A stretch of 64,000 nt of DNA from Janthinobacterium sp. PAMC25594 (GTDB taxonomy: Bacteria > Pseudomonadota > Gammaproteobacteria > Burkholderiales > Burkholderiaceae_D). Below, in pieces: positions 27,390-36,989 of the stretch. How positions within the stretch are numbered: position 1 is the first letter of the stretch; each line of letters begins with the position of its first letter. Location: the NCBI RefSeq assembly GCF_019443505.1, contig NZ_CP080377.1:2046001-2110000 (forward strand), in the 5' to 3' direction. Both the position numbers and the translations under genes were made by a program. The notes beneath the pieces were generated by a model. That model did no database searches. It was not told the origin of the DNA and was given only the letters and a program-made list of their open reading frames with translations.

Positions 27390-28850
27390 GTGAACAAGCT
27401 CGATGCGTGGCTGTTGCGCCGGCCAGCCTGCGATCCGCGCCGCTGGTCGCTGATGCTGCGTATGACCTTGTTCTTCGCGCTCGCCATTGCGCTGATCCTG
27501 ATCGCCGTGTCGGCCATGATGTACCACGAACTGGTACATCAGCTGCATGAAAAGCAGGAAATCGAGATCCGCGATGCGTTGCGCATTGAGCACGAAGTGC
27601 TGGAAAAACAAGCGCGCAAGAGCGTGCCCGATTTATGGCAGCACGAATGGGGCGAGCAGGTCGAGGAAGGCAAGCGTTTTTCGTGGCGCCTGTGGTCCGG
27701 CACCGGCCTCATGCTGGCCGAGTCGAGCCTCATGGCGGCACCGCCGGACGGCTACGCCACGCCCAACCGGCGTGGAAAATTCTCGCGCCGCAACGTCATG
27801 GCAGATGGCCAGCTGCGCCATCTGCTGCTCATCGCGCAGCGCAGTGACGAACGCGACGGCGCCGTCTGGATCATGCACGGTGCGCTTGATGTATCGGAAG
27901 ACGAGCAGGTGGTCGAACGCTACCTGTACAAACTGTCGAGTGCGCTGGCTGTCGCGATCGTGCTGTCCGGCCTGGTCGGCTGGCTGTTGGCGCGCCAGGG
28001 CCTAGCGCCGGTGCGCGCGATGAGCTCGGCGATTGGGCGGGTCAGCGCCGAAAAACTTCATGCGCGCATCGGCAGCGAAGTCTGGCCGGCCGACTTGCGG
28101 GCGCTGGCGGTCAGTTTCGACGGCATGCTCGCGCGCCTGGAGGCGTCGTTCGAACAGTTGTCGCGCTTTTCGTCCGATCTGGCACACGAATTCCGCTCAC
28201 CGATCAACAACCTGGTCGCCGCCGCCAGCGTCACGCTGACGCGGGCGCGCAACGCCGACGAATACCAGGAAACGCTGGAAGTGGTCATCGAAGAAGGCAG
28301 CCGGCTCTCGCGCATGGTGTCAAGCATGCTGTTCCTGGCGCGCGCCGACAACGCCAAGCAATGGGTTGATCCTGAGCCGTTGTCGACCGCCCAAGAATTC
28401 GACAAGCTGCTCGACTTTTTCGAGGCGGTGGCCGAGGACAGCGGCGTGTCCATTACCGCGACTGGCGACTTCCCTATCCTTGCCGATCCCTTGTTGCTAC
28501 GCCGTGCCTTGTCCAACCTGATTGCCAACGCCTTGCGCTATACGCCGCGCGGCGGCGCCATCGGCTTGATGGCGCGCGACTGCGGCGACGCGATCACACT
28601 GAGCGTCGCAGACAACGGTAGTGGCATTGCGGCGCAGCATCTGCCGTTCCTGTTCGAGCGTTTCTACCGCGCCGATGCGGCGCGCAGTTCCGGCGAAAGC
28701 ACAGGCCTGGGCCTGGCCATAGTGCGTTCCATCGTCGAATTGCATGGCGGAGGGGTGGCTGCCCACAGTGTAACTGGTCAGGGAAGCTGTTTTACGCTGT
28801 CGTTTCCGAAACTGGCGCCCGTACAGCGTATCCGTCCGTCCGAGCCTTGA
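27390..28850 (+). CDS. Sensor histidine kinase (heavy-metal-sensor type)
   Basis: 486 residues, GTG start. TM1 near 30-50, periplasmic sensor of about 135 residues, TM2 near 185-205, HAMP, H-box DLAHEFRSPINN, N-box NLIANALRYTPRG, G-boxes ADNGSGIA and STGLGLAI. Architecture is that of CusS/CopS/IrlS kinases that detect periplasmic metal or similar stress. Partner of the regulator 3 bp upstream. The actual ligand is not apparent. Confidence 0.88.
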   Translation: MNKLDAWLLRRPACDPRRWSLMLRMTLFFALAIALILIAVSAMMYHELVHQLHEKQEIEIRDALRIEHEVLEKQARKSVPDLWQHEWGEQVEEGKRFSWRLWSGTGLMLAESSLMAAPPDGYATPNRRGKFSRRNVMADGQLRHLLLIAQRSDERDGAVWIMHGALDVSEDEQVVERYLYKLSSALAVAIVLSGLVGWLLARQGLAPVRAMSSAIGRVSAEKLHARIGSEVWPADLRALAVSFDGMLARLEASFEQLSRFSSDLAHEFRSPINNLVAAASVTLTRARNADEYQETLEVVIEEGSRLSRMVSSMLFLARADNAKQWVDPEPLSTAQEFDKLLDFFEAVAEDSGVSITATGDFPILADPLLLRRALSNLIANALRYTPRGGAIGLMARDCGDAITLSVADNGSGIAAQHLPFLFERFYRADAARSSGESTGLGLAIVRSIVELHGGGVAAHSVTGQGSCFTLSFPKLAPVQRIRPSEP

Positions 28851-28895
28851 ACCCTGGGAGCAAAGCATTTTCCCATGCCCCATATTCCCGAAAAA

Positions 28896-28912
28896 ATCGC
28901 CCACCGGGCGAT
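28896..28912. terminator. Short hairpin after the kinase gene
   Basis: ATCGCCC and GGGCGAT around a 3-base loop, 46 bp after the kinase stop. There is no clear T run, so termination is uncertain. Confidence 0.3.
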
Positions 28913-29016
28913 GCCACTTCCAGATAACAGAAATGTAATTTTCGATTCACCATACGGTCACATTGTATTTCTAGACTTGTTGATTTCTACACCTCTCGAC
29001 AAGTACTGGAAACAAT

Positions 29017-31239
29017 ATGATGGATCGAAAACTGCAGTATTTCGCACGCTCAACGATATCGACCCAAGTGCTGCTGGCCCTGGCTCTCATGACAGGCCAG
29101 GCGCATGCTCAGAGCCGCGACGCCAGCGCCGACAGCGTGCCGGAATCGTCCACGGCGCTGGACGCCGAGGCGATCAAGCAACGGGTGGTAATCAGTGGTT
29201 CGAACGTGGCCAACCGCGCGCCGGTGCTGGTGTCGCTGAAAGCCACCCAGCCGCAATCGATCATCACCGCCACCTTCATTGAACAGGCCGTCACGCCGCT
29301 CGACGACTTTAACGCGGTGGCGCGCATCGCGCCGAGCATTGGCGCCGGCGTCTCGCCGAACGGTCCGGGCCTGGCCGAAACCAAAGTCACGCTGCGCGGC
29401 TTCCAGGACGGCGAGTACAATATGACGTACGACGGGATCCCATTCGGCGACACGAATAACCCGACCCACCATTCGACCTCGTATTTCCCGGCGCGCATTA
29501 TCGGCGGCATGGTCATCGAACGCGGTCCGGGCAATGCCAGCAACCTGGGACAGGCGACCTTCGGTGGCTCAATCAACCTGTTTTCCAAGGAGCTGTCGCA
29601 AGACAGGCACTTCACGCCCTACGCCACTGTCGGTTCGTGGAACACCAGGATGTTCGGCGGCCAGGTCGACAGCGGCGTGCTGGACAACTTCGGAAACGCC
29701 CGGCTGATGTTCAACGCCTCGCACCTGAGCAGCGACGGTTACCTGAGCTACAGCGGCGTCAAAGAAGACAACTTCCAGTTCAAGTTCGAGGTTCCACTGA
29801 CGGCGGCAGCCAAGCTGACGGTATTTTCCACCTATAACAAGATCCACAGCTTCATTCCCGACAAGAGCGGCGCGACGCTGAGCCAGGTAGCTCGGTTCGG
29901 TAAGAATTATTCGCTCAACAACGATCCCACCAGCCAGAATTATTTTGGCTATAACTACAACGACAAGCGCACCGATTTCGACTACGCCCGCCTGGATGCC
30001 AGACTGGGCGGCGGCTGGGTACTGGAAAACACGCTGTACACCTACGCCTACGACAACAATACCTTTTCCGGCCAGGACGCCAGCGGCGCCACGGCCAACG
30101 GCACCAAGGCAGGCGTCTCCGGTAACAAAAACGTGCCAGGGTACAACAAGTTGAATTCCTACCGGGTCAACGGCGACATCGTCAAGCTGAGCAACCACCT
30201 GGAAGCGGGCGTGCTGCGCACCGGCGTCTGGCTGGAAAATGCACATTCCGACCGCCATCTGTATGACATCGATTTCACGCTCGGCCTGCCTAATCCAAAG
30301 GAAGCGACCACTCCAAAGAGCGTTTCCTATGACCAGCAATCCTCATGGAAGCAATACCAGCCCTTCATCGAATTCGAATGGGCCGCCGCGCCGTCGCTGA
30401 CTGTCACGCCCGGCCTCAAATACGTGCATTTCAAGCGCGCGCTGAACGCCGGCGTCAACCAGGGCACGCGCATCCCCACGGATGCTGAGCAGACCTACAC
30501 CAGCACCTTGCCGTTTCTGAGCGCCAACTACAGTTTCACGCCTGAGTGGTCGGCCTATGCCCAAACCGCGCGCGGCTTCCTGGTGCCAGACCTGTCGATG
30601 TTTTACGTGAACAACCCGAGCCGCAGCAAACCGCAGCCGCAGACGTCGACCAACTATCAGCTCGGCGCGGTGCACCAGTCGAGCAACCTGTCGCTTGACG
30701 GCGATATCTATTACATCGACTTCAACAACAAGATCGCCTCGACCGGCATGGGTAACGACCTGGTGTATTACAACCAGGGCGGCGTAGTCTACAAGGGTAT
30801 CGAGGGGGCGGCGACGTATTACGTCGGCAGCGGGTTTTCGCTGCATGCCAACGGTTCGCTGAATAGCGCAAAAAGCAAGGAGACTGGCCTGAGCATCGCC
30901 AAGGTACCGCAATCAACGACCGCGCTTGGTCTGCTGTACAAGGCCAATGGCCTATTCGGCTCGCTGATCGCCAAGCGCAACGGCAGCCAGTATGCCAAGG
31001 ACGGGCAGCCGGCCGCGTACAAATTGGGGGCCTACATCACCACTGACCTGTCGTTGGGCTATCGCTGGAAAACGCCGGGCAGCATGGTCAAGGCCATCAA
31101 GCTGCAAGGCGGCATCAACAACCTGCTGAACAAGCAGGATGCGACGTCGATCTCAGTCAACAGCAAGGGCGCCGCATTCGACCAGTACACCTTTATCCCG
31201 GAACGCAGCGCGACTGTGTCGCTGAGCGCCGATTTCTAA
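29017..31239 (+). CDS. TonB-dependent outer-membrane receptor
   Basis: 740 residues; signal peptide ending TGQAHAQ, then plug domain (about 75-185, with TLRGFQDGEYNMTYDGIPFGD) and a 22-strand barrel ending in Phe (SATVSLSADF). Not clearly of the siderophore type. The acid phosphatase gene follows by 22 bp, suggesting uptake of a substrate released by dephosphorylation, or at least shared control. No Fur box was seen upstream. Confidence 0.85.
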   Translation: MMDRKLQYFARSTISTQVLLALALMTGQAHAQSRDASADSVPESSTALDAEAIKQRVVISGSNVANRAPVLVSLKATQPQSIITATFIEQAVTPLDDFNAVARIAPSIGAGVSPNGPGLAETKVTLRGFQDGEYNMTYDGIPFGDTNNPTHHSTSYFPARIIGGMVIERGPGNASNLGQATFGGSINLFSKELSQDRHFTPYATVGSWNTRMFGGQVDSGVLDNFGNARLMFNASHLSSDGYLSYSGVKEDNFQFKFEVPLTAAAKLTVFSTYNKIHSFIPDKSGATLSQVARFGKNYSLNNDPTSQNYFGYNYNDKRTDFDYARLDARLGGGWVLENTLYTYAYDNNTFSGQDASGATANGTKAGVSGNKNVPGYNKLNSYRVNGDIVKLSNHLEAGVLRTGVWLENAHSDRHLYDIDFTLGLPNPKEATTPKSVSYDQQSSWKQYQPFIEFEWAAAPSLTVTPGLKYVHFKRALNAGVNQGTRIPTDAEQTYTSTLPFLSANYSFTPEWSAYAQTARGFLVPDLSMFYVNNPSRSKPQPQTSTNYQLGAVHQSSNLSLDGDIYYIDFNNKIASTGMGNDLVYYNQGGVVYKGIEGAATYYVGSGFSLHANGSLNSAKSKETGLSIAKVPQSTTALGLLYKANGLFGSLIAKRNGSQYAKDGQPAAYKLGAYITTDLSLGYRWKTPGSMVKAIKLQGGINNLLNKQDATSISVNSKGAAFDQYTFIPERSATVSLSADF

Positions 31240-31261
31240 TTGAGTAAATAGAAAGCCATCC

Positions 31262-31981
31262 ATGAAAAAACTGACTTTGCCCTTGTTTGCCCTAGCCACA
31301 TGGGCTGCCAGCCCGTTGTACGCCAACGCCGCCACGCCATCGTTCGTCGCCGCCGAACAAACCCGCATCATGCAAATTCTACCCGAGCCACCGGCCGCCG
31401 ATTCGGCCGTTACGCGCGACGAGCTGGCCCTGCTACACCGCCTGCAAGATGGCCGCACCGCGCAGCAAGCGGCACAGGCGGTGGCCGACGACCGCGATGA
31501 AAGCATCTTCATTTACCGCGACGTGCTGGGCGATAAGTTCAACGCGGCGCTGTTGCCCGTGACAGCAGCGTTTTCGGCGCGCGTCAAGAACGATGAGGAG
31601 ATCAATACGCTGCCGGCCAAGCAGGGCTACCACCGCGTACGTCCCTACAACCTGGACAAGACGTTGCAACCGATCTGCAAGACCAAAACCAAGGACGACT
31701 CATATCCGAGCGGCCACACCACCGCCGGTTACCTGCAGGCGCTGGCATTGATCGAACTGGTACCGGAAAAACGCGATGCCATCCTGGCCCGCGCCGCCAG
31801 CTATGGCAATAATCGCCTGGTGTGCGGCGTACATTATCCGAGCGACGTGCAGGCCAGCAAACTGCTAGCCTATTCGGTGCACGCAGTGATGGCCAACAAT
31901 CCGCAATATCAAAAGGAAATGGATGCGGCCCGGAGCGAATTGCGCAAGGCATTGGGCTTGCCCCCGATGAGCGTCAATTAA
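31262..31981 (+). CDS. Periplasmic class A-like acid phosphatase (PAP2 superfamily)
   Basis: 239 residues, signal peptide ending LYANA. Phosphatase motifs: KQGYHRVRPY (K-x6-RP), SYPSGHTTAGY (PSGH) and NNRLVCGVHYPSD (R-x5-H-x3-D), all complete. PhoN-like enzymes hydrolyse organic phosphomonoesters in the periplasm. Co-transcribed with the TonB receptor upstream. Confidence 0.88.
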   Translation: MKKLTLPLFALATWAASPLYANAATPSFVAAEQTRIMQILPEPPAADSAVTRDELALLHRLQDGRTAQQAAQAVADDRDESIFIYRDVLGDKFNAALLPVTAAFSARVKNDEEINTLPAKQGYHRVRPYNLDKTLQPICKTKTKDDSYPSGHTTAGYLQALALIELVPEKRDAILARAASYGNNRLVCGVHYPSDVQASKLLAYSVHAVMANNPQYQKEMDAARSELRKALGLPPMSVN

Positions 31982-32031
31982 TTTCGTGACAAGAGGTTTG
32001 ACGTTACTCTGAGACGATTCAGAGCACGGCG

Positions 32032-32075
32032 AGCATGCAATTGTTGCCATTAAGAAATAATTGCATGCTATTTTA
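32032..32075 (+). terminator. Terminator after the phosphatase gene
   Basis: Perfect 11-bp inverted repeat AGCATGCAATT / AATTGCATGCT with a 16-base loop, followed by ATTTTATT. Confidence 0.7.
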
Positions 32076-32223
32076 TTATGTGTAAGATTGCGCTAGCTTG
32101 GACCTTTCGCTATTGTTCATCTTCGCGCCGTGCTGCCGGATGTAACTCAGAGGGTGCAGGTTGTTACTTTAGGGAAATTTAAATAAGCACAATATAAAAT
32201 ATGAGACATGAGGATTACTTTGA

Positions 32224-32590
32224 TTAAAAATACCCATGCGGCGCACGGGCAAACCGAGCACATGAAGCTTTACTCTTGCCAGTTGTTCGGTTGCTCGCAG
32301 AATTGACCCACTCTGTTTGACCCGACCTCCACTGCCTGGCAAACGCTGCCACGCGCTCGTATGACCCTGCATAGCCGAGCTCTTTCAGGTCCTCATGGAT
32401 CTGCTTCAAATTGCGCCGCTGCCTACGCGGTTTAGTCATCTCGGCCTGTCCCACCCGGATAGCTGCACCGAGTATTTGTTTAATCCGCTAACTAAGCGTC
32501 GCTCCACATCGGAGGGCTCAGTGGTTTCGATCGCAGATAGCGTCGGACGGTATTGCGTGAGATATTCAGTCGCCTGGCGATTCCTCATAT
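32224..32590 (-). pseudogene. IS21-type istA remnant
   Basis: Minus-strand frames give NTVRRYLRSK (about 32560) and then KPRRQRRNLKQIHEDLKELG and YERVAAFARQWRSGQ (32320-32440), the N-terminal part of IstA, with frame breaks. No istB. Confidence 0.65.
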
Positions 32591-32639
32591 TGGGATCTGG
32601 TCACGAAGGTGAGCTGACCGGCTACGGTGGCGGTCTCGT

Positions 32640-32880
32640 TCGCCAGTAGTGGTTGATCGCGCACGAGCGGCGGAATGTAGGGTTCGCGGAATAGTCGAGC
32701 GTTCGTATCTGCGGTGGCGTTGGCCGGCGCCGGCACCGTCGGTGTGAGCACGACCGGCAACAGGCCGTCGTCGCGCATCAACGCAGGCACGCCAAGGCGT
32801 CCTTGTTGATAGAGGCGGCGCCAGCTGAAAACCTGGTTGGCGTTAACGCCGTGTTCGCGCGCGCTTGCGCGCTGCCATCG
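32640..32880 (-). pseudogene. IS66-type orfA (TnpA) remnant
   Basis: Minus-strand frames read NANQVFSWRRLYQQGRLG then ALMRDDGLLPVVLTP, a hallmark of the small HTH protein of IS66 elements. It directly abuts a pcnB fragment and has lost both ends. Confidence 0.65.
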
Positions 32881-33074
32881 CGTACCGTCGAAACCTCTAC
32901 CGAACCGCCGGGCAACATCACCACGACGACCTGAAAGCGGCCGCCGACAATATGCACGGTGTCGAACAAGCCAAATATTTCGGCCGAGCCGACGTTGGTG
33001 CCGATATCGAAGTCAGCCGGCGCCACGCCGGCAAGAAGGTCGCGGACCGAGCCGCCTATTTCGACCTCCTTACG
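32880..33074 (-). pseudogene. Poly(A) polymerase I (pcnB) fragment
   Basis: About 60 residues: GGSVRDLLAG, ADFDIGTN and GRFQVVVVM...EVSTVRDG match the nucleotidyltransferase head of PcnB (GGxVRD, DFD, EVSTFR). The rest is absent and the fragment is fused to the IS66 remnant on one side and ends at the DUF4337 gene on the other. Confidence 0.65.
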
Positions 33075-33605
33075 CTATACAAACATCAGGAAACCGTCAG
33101 CAAAACACGCTACGCCTGCAATACCTACCGGGATGGAGACCCACCAAATACGCCGAGCTTTCATCAGCCCCGCTATGGAGTTAAGCAGAATCGATACCTG
33201 AAGGAAAATTACGGCAATACCAAATGGTTTGCCGTGTTGCTTGGCGGCATCGCGTTGTTGTTCAAGTTCGTGGGCGCGCGTTTGAATACCCTGTTTCTCA
33301 CTTGCATAGCGACCGATGGCAGCGCGGTACTCCTGCTCTTTTTCCGCATAGGCGGCACTCGCAGGATTTCCCTTTGACAGTGCCATGGCCTGCAATTTCA
33401 GTTGCTCGGCTTGCAATTCATACAGATGCTGCTTGGTGCTTTTCGCCTGGTAGAACGACCACTGGTCCGAGGCCAGAGCTTGGCTTATCACGCTTTGGGT
33501 AGAGTACCCGCCACCTTTAAAGGTAGACAAGGTCGCGCACACCGCAAGGATTACCGTCGCAAGCGCCATCTTGTTGAGCCAGGGTTCCTTGATTTCTTCC
33601 GCCAT
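33075..33605 (-). CDS. DUF4337-family membrane protein
   Basis: 176 residues from MAEEIKEPW; the frame extends upstream but this start fits the family. One N-terminal hydrophobic segment (about 10-30), a central coiled-coil/helical region (QLKLQAMAL ... EKEQEYRAAIGRYASEKQG in part) and two C-terminal transmembrane segments. Function of the family is unknown. Its 3' end touches the pcnB scrap, but the protein appears complete. Confidence 0.75.
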   Translation of the reverse strand: MAEEIKEPWLNKMALATVILAVCATLSTFKGGGYSTQSVISQALASDQWSFYQAKSTKQHLYELQAEQLKLQAMALSKGNPASAAYAEKEQEYRAAIGRYASEKQGIQTRAHELEQQRDAAKQHGKPFGIAVIFLQVSILLNSIAGLMKARRIWWVSIPVGIAGVACFADGFLMFV

Positions 33606-33853
33606 CGCTTGCCTCTTCATTGAAAAAGCCAGCATTGTAGACGGCAGCGTCGACATGGGCCAGACGTGCTGCACATGCCGCGAACCTGGGTCTCAGCGTT
33701 CAGCTCCCATGCGTTCGCTGCGCACTTGACCTTAACTTCACGTTGTTTTTGTTACGTATGCTTACCCCGGAAACATCTTCCATACATCCCGTTAGCGGCT
33801 TCATCCGTTAATGGTCTATCAGCGCGACGTCAGCGCCATACCGGAGAACGAAA

Positions 33854-34381
33854 ATGGAAACCACCGCCGCATCGAATCCCATCCATCCACTGATGGCCGC
33901 CGCCGCTGTCTCACTTACCTTGGTGAGCCTGGTTGGCGCCGCCGCGATTGCTGGGCTTCTGCCAAACTCTCATGGTGCAGCCGTAAGCAGTTCGACAGTA
34001 GATAGGACGAGCAGCGGTAGTGCCCCGCTGGCACAGCAGTCTGCACCGGCCCCAGTCGTGCGAGAGATTGTGCGATACAAAACCGTCGTGCACCATGAAT
34101 ACCCCCGTCGTCACGAGACCGCCTACGACAAGGACCGGGCCCAACTGGCTCAAGCTGACCAACCCCGGGATTATCGACAGGCGCCGGCATATCAGCAGCC
34201 CGCTCCGGTCGCCCAGAATAGCCCACTTGGCATAGGCATTGGCGCCTTAGTCGGCGGCTTGATAGGTAGTCACGTTGGTGGCGGCAACGGCCGCACCTTG
34301 GCAGCAATCGCGGGCGCCGTTGGTGGCGGCTACGCGGGCAACGAAATCGCCAAGCGTAACCAGTTCGCCGGCCAGCAATAA
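33854..34381 (+). CDS. Glycine-zipper (2TM, Rickettsia 17-kDa-like) protein
   Basis: 175 residues: an N-terminal membrane segment (about 13-36), a flexible Pro/Gln-rich linker, and a C-terminal glycine-zipper hairpin (IGIGALVGGLIGSHVGG, IAGAVGGGYAGNE). Such domains insert in or contact the outer membrane and occur in envelope-stress proteins. Followed 37 bp later by a second glycine-zipper gene with a related core, likely an old duplication. Confidence 0.8.
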   Translation: METTAASNPIHPLMAAAAVSLTLVSLVGAAAIAGLLPNSHGAAVSSSTVDRTSSGSAPLAQQSAPAPVVREIVRYKTVVHHEYPRRHETAYDKDRAQLAQADQPRDYRQAPAYQQPAPVAQNSPLGIGIGALVGGLIGSHVGGGNGRTLAAIAGAVGGGYAGNEIAKRNQFAGQQ

Positions 34382-34418
34382 TATCGGACCGGCGTCAGAA
34401 AGAACGTAAGGAACCATC

Positions 34419-34937
34419 ATGAAAAGCAAAATCAGCTTGGCACTTTTAGCCCTCGCCCTCCCAGCAGCAGCCTTTGCAACCGAATATCAGACAATTGAAC
34501 GCCCTCGCCAAGAGTGCTGGAACGAACAAGTTCAAGTACAGCAGCGTGGCTACGACGCCGGCGGCACAATCATTGGAGGCATTGCCGGAGGTTTGCTCGG
34601 CAACCAGGTCGGCCATGGCAACGGTCGCACCGCAGCCACCGCCGTTGGCGCGATAACAGGCGCAATGGTCGGTGAGCGTATGTCGTCCCAGCCGAGCTAC
34701 TCCACCCAGAGTGTGCAACGCTGCCGTACCGTCATCGAGCGTGTTCAAGTACCAGTCTATCGCGAACCAGCCCAGGTATGGGTTGAGCAGCAGCCTGTGT
34801 ACATACCGCGCGCGGAGTACTACTACGTTCGGCCTGGCGAACGCGAACGTCGGGAGCACTGGGAGCACGACGGTTGGCATGAGCGACGCCATGACCGAGA
34901 TGAGCACCGCCACCACCACCATGAGGATGACGATTAA
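34419..34937 (+). CDS. Glycine-zipper outer-membrane/periplasmic protein
   Basis: 172 residues, signal peptide ending AAAFA, glycine-zipper pair (GGTIIGGIAGGLLGNQVG, TAVGAITGAMVGE), then a basic region with VPVYREPAQV and a C-terminus of His, Arg, Asp and Glu (HRHHHHEDDD) that could bind metal ions. Probable operon with the preceding gene. Confidence 0.8.
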   Translation: MKSKISLALLALALPAAAFATEYQTIERPRQECWNEQVQVQQRGYDAGGTIIGGIAGGLLGNQVGHGNGRTAATAVGAITGAMVGERMSSQPSYSTQSVQRCRTVIERVQVPVYREPAQVWVEQQPVYIPRAEYYYVRPGERERREHWEHDGWHERRHDRDEHRHHHHEDDD

Positions 34938-35115
34938 TCAAAATGGTCCGCCGACTCTCTGCCCGCCGGCGCGCACCTCACATATCTTTTGGAAGACCCT
35001 GAGGTGAGACGGTTATCGTAGTCATTTTCATTTTTTTTCCACGCTCAGTGACAGCTAAGTCTTGCTCCCTATGCTCTCCATGGCGCACCCCACGCGCACT
35101 ACCATTGGAGGAGAT

Positions 35116-35457
35116 ATGTACCACTACACCAAACTAGCGTTGCTGGTCGTTGCCTTAGCCACGGGCGGCGGCATGGCCTATGCCGTGACCAGCCAGCAGG
35201 CCGACATGGAGAACGATGCCCTGGCCATCGGCAAGGCAAAAGTTTCACTGACTCAGGCCATCGCAACGGCCGAACAGCAAACGGGCGGCAAAGCCTCCCG
35301 CGCCGCGCTCGAACATGAGAAGGGCAGCTGGGTCTTCGACGTGGAAGTCGTCAAGGGCGGCAAGGTTTTCGACGTCCGCATCGATGCCGACAAGGGCACC
35401 GCCCTGTCCTCAAAAGAAGACAAGGCCGACCACCACCATCACGAGCACGACGACTGA
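35116..35457 (+). CDS. Periplasmic PepSY-domain protein
   Basis: 113 residues from MYHYTKLAL, with GGAGGAGAT just upstream; signal peptide ending GMAYA. A single PepSY domain (KVSLTQAIATAEQQTGGKA ... in part, WVFDVEVVKGGKVFDVRID) and a His/Asp/Glu-rich tail (DHHHHEHDD). PepSY proteins inhibit or chaperone periplasmic partners; the tail suggests metal binding. It heads a run of five same-strand genes to the sensor kinase at 38971. Confidence 0.85.
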   Translation: MYHYTKLALLVVALATGGGMAYAVTSQQADMENDALAIGKAKVSLTQAIATAEQQTGGKASRAALEHEKGSWVFDVEVVKGGKVFDVRIDADKGTALSSKEDKADHHHHEHDD

Positions 35458-35510
35458 TCCACCGCCACGATTCCGGCCCGCCTTGTGCGGGCCTTTGCAA
35501 CAGGTACATC

Positions 35511-36107
35511 ATGGAACCACTGAACTTCGCCCTTTTCTCCTTACTCAACGGCCCCGCCGCTCCTTCTCCGTTTGTCCTCAGCGCCGCGCTGCTGTTTGGC
35601 GAGTGGCTGATCTGGCTACTGCCAGCCGCCGCCGTCATCGCCTGGCTGCGCAGCGGCGAGGCGACGCGGGGCCCGCTGCTGGCTGCCACAGCGGCGGTGC
35701 TGACGGGCTTGTGCCTCAATCAGTTGATTGGCCTCGGATGGCAGCATCCCCGCCCGTTCATGCTGCATCTTGGCCATACCTTCATCTCCCACGTGGCCGA
35801 TTCCTCCTTTCCCAGCGATCACCTGACCGTCATCTGGTGCGCCGCCTGCAGCCTTCTGCTGCAGCGGCCCACGCGCGTGGCCGGCACTGTCATTGCAGTC
35901 CTCGGCATTGCCGCCGCCTGGGGTCGCATCTACCTGGGCGTGCACTTTCCGCTGGACATGCTGGGCGCGGCTTTGGTGGCCATGTACAGCGCGGCAATCG
36001 TGTCGCACCTGCCTACGCGCGCCACCTTGGCCACGCTGCACTGCACCACACGCCTGCACCGCGCGGTGTTCGCCCCCTTCATCGAGCGCGGCTGGGTGCA
36101 CGACTGA
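35511..36107 (+). CDS. PAP2-family membrane phosphatase (BcrC/UppP-like)
   Basis: 198 residues with about five transmembrane segments. Motifs: GWQHPRPF, FPSDHLTVIW and GRIYLGVHFPLDMLG, the three phosphatase signatures. Probably dephosphorylates undecaprenyl diphosphate or another lipid phosphate at the outer face of the inner membrane. Lies 53 bp after the PepSY gene. Confidence 0.85.
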   Translation: MEPLNFALFSLLNGPAAPSPFVLSAALLFGEWLIWLLPAAAVIAWLRSGEATRGPLLAATAAVLTGLCLNQLIGLGWQHPRPFMLHLGHTFISHVADSSFPSDHLTVIWCAACSLLLQRPTRVAGTVIAVLGIAAAWGRIYLGVHFPLDMLGAALVAMYSAAIVSHLPTRATLATLHCTTRLHRAVFAPFIERGWVHD

Positions 36108-36171
36108 GCGCTATGCCTGGCCTAAGTCTTGCACCGCACACTGGAGACTTTCCCACTTGCAGGAGTTCGCC

Positions 36172-36957
36172 ATGCCATTCCAGTTCCCCACGACCCGCCG
36201 TGAATGGCTGAACAAGGTACCCCATGCCACCGTGCTGTTCTGGATCATCAAGATGATGTCGACCACGGTGGGCGAGACGGGCGCCGATTACCTGAACGCC
36301 GATCTGCATTTTGGCCTGGGCGGCACCACGGCTGTCGTGGGCTTGCTGCTGGCCCTGTGCCTGTGGGTGCAAATGCGGGCCAGCCGCTATATTCCCGTGC
36401 TGTACTGGCTGGTGGTCGTCTGCATCAGCGTCTTCGGCACCTTGCTCACCGATAACCTGAGCGACCAGCTGGGCGTACCGCTGGCCGTCTCCACGTGCGC
36501 CTTCAGCGCCGCGCTGGCCCTCACCTTTATCGCCTGGTACCGGCGCGAGCGCACCCTGTCCATCGACAGCATCGTGACGCCCCGCCGTGAATGGTTTTAC
36601 TGGAGCGCGATCCTGTTCACGTTTGCCCTGGGGACGGCGGCCGGCGACTGGGTGGCCGAGGGCATGCAGCTGGGCTATGCCTATGCAGCCCGACTGTTCG
36701 GCGCGCTGATCGCCGCCACGGCCGCCGCACACTACCTGTTCAAGCTCAATACCGTGGCCTGCTTCTGGATCGCCTATGTGCTCACGCGCCCGTTCGGCGC
36801 CGCATGCGGCGACTTGCTGTCGCAACCTGCCGCCAATGGCGGCCTCGGTTACGGCACGATAAACACCAGCATCCTGTTCCTGGCCACCATTGTCGCCCTG
36901 GTGGCTTATCTGTCGGCCATGCAGAAAAATATCGCGCCGCTGAAGGCGGATGTGTGA
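36172..36957 (+). CDS. COG4705 family membrane protein
   Basis: 261 residues, about 8 transmembrane segments in two similar halves, each starting with an RREW segment (TTRREWLNKVPH and TPRREWFYW) and containing a (T)VGETGADYL / GTAAGDWVAEG motif, so an internal duplication. Function unknown, but often found near metal-efflux and two-component genes. Start chosen at MPFQFPTT, preceded by AGGAG. Confidence 0.82.
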   Translation: MPFQFPTTRREWLNKVPHATVLFWIIKMMSTTVGETGADYLNADLHFGLGGTTAVVGLLLALCLWVQMRASRYIPVLYWLVVVCISVFGTLLTDNLSDQLGVPLAVSTCAFSAALALTFIAWYRRERTLSIDSIVTPRREWFYWSAILFTFALGTAAGDWVAEGMQLGYAYAARLFGALIAATAAAHYLFKLNTVACFWIAYVLTRPFGAACGDLLSQPAANGGLGYGTINTSILFLATIVALVAYLSAMQKNIAPLKADV

Positions 36958-36989
36958 AAATCGCAGCAAGACACTGACGAAGGAAGAGC

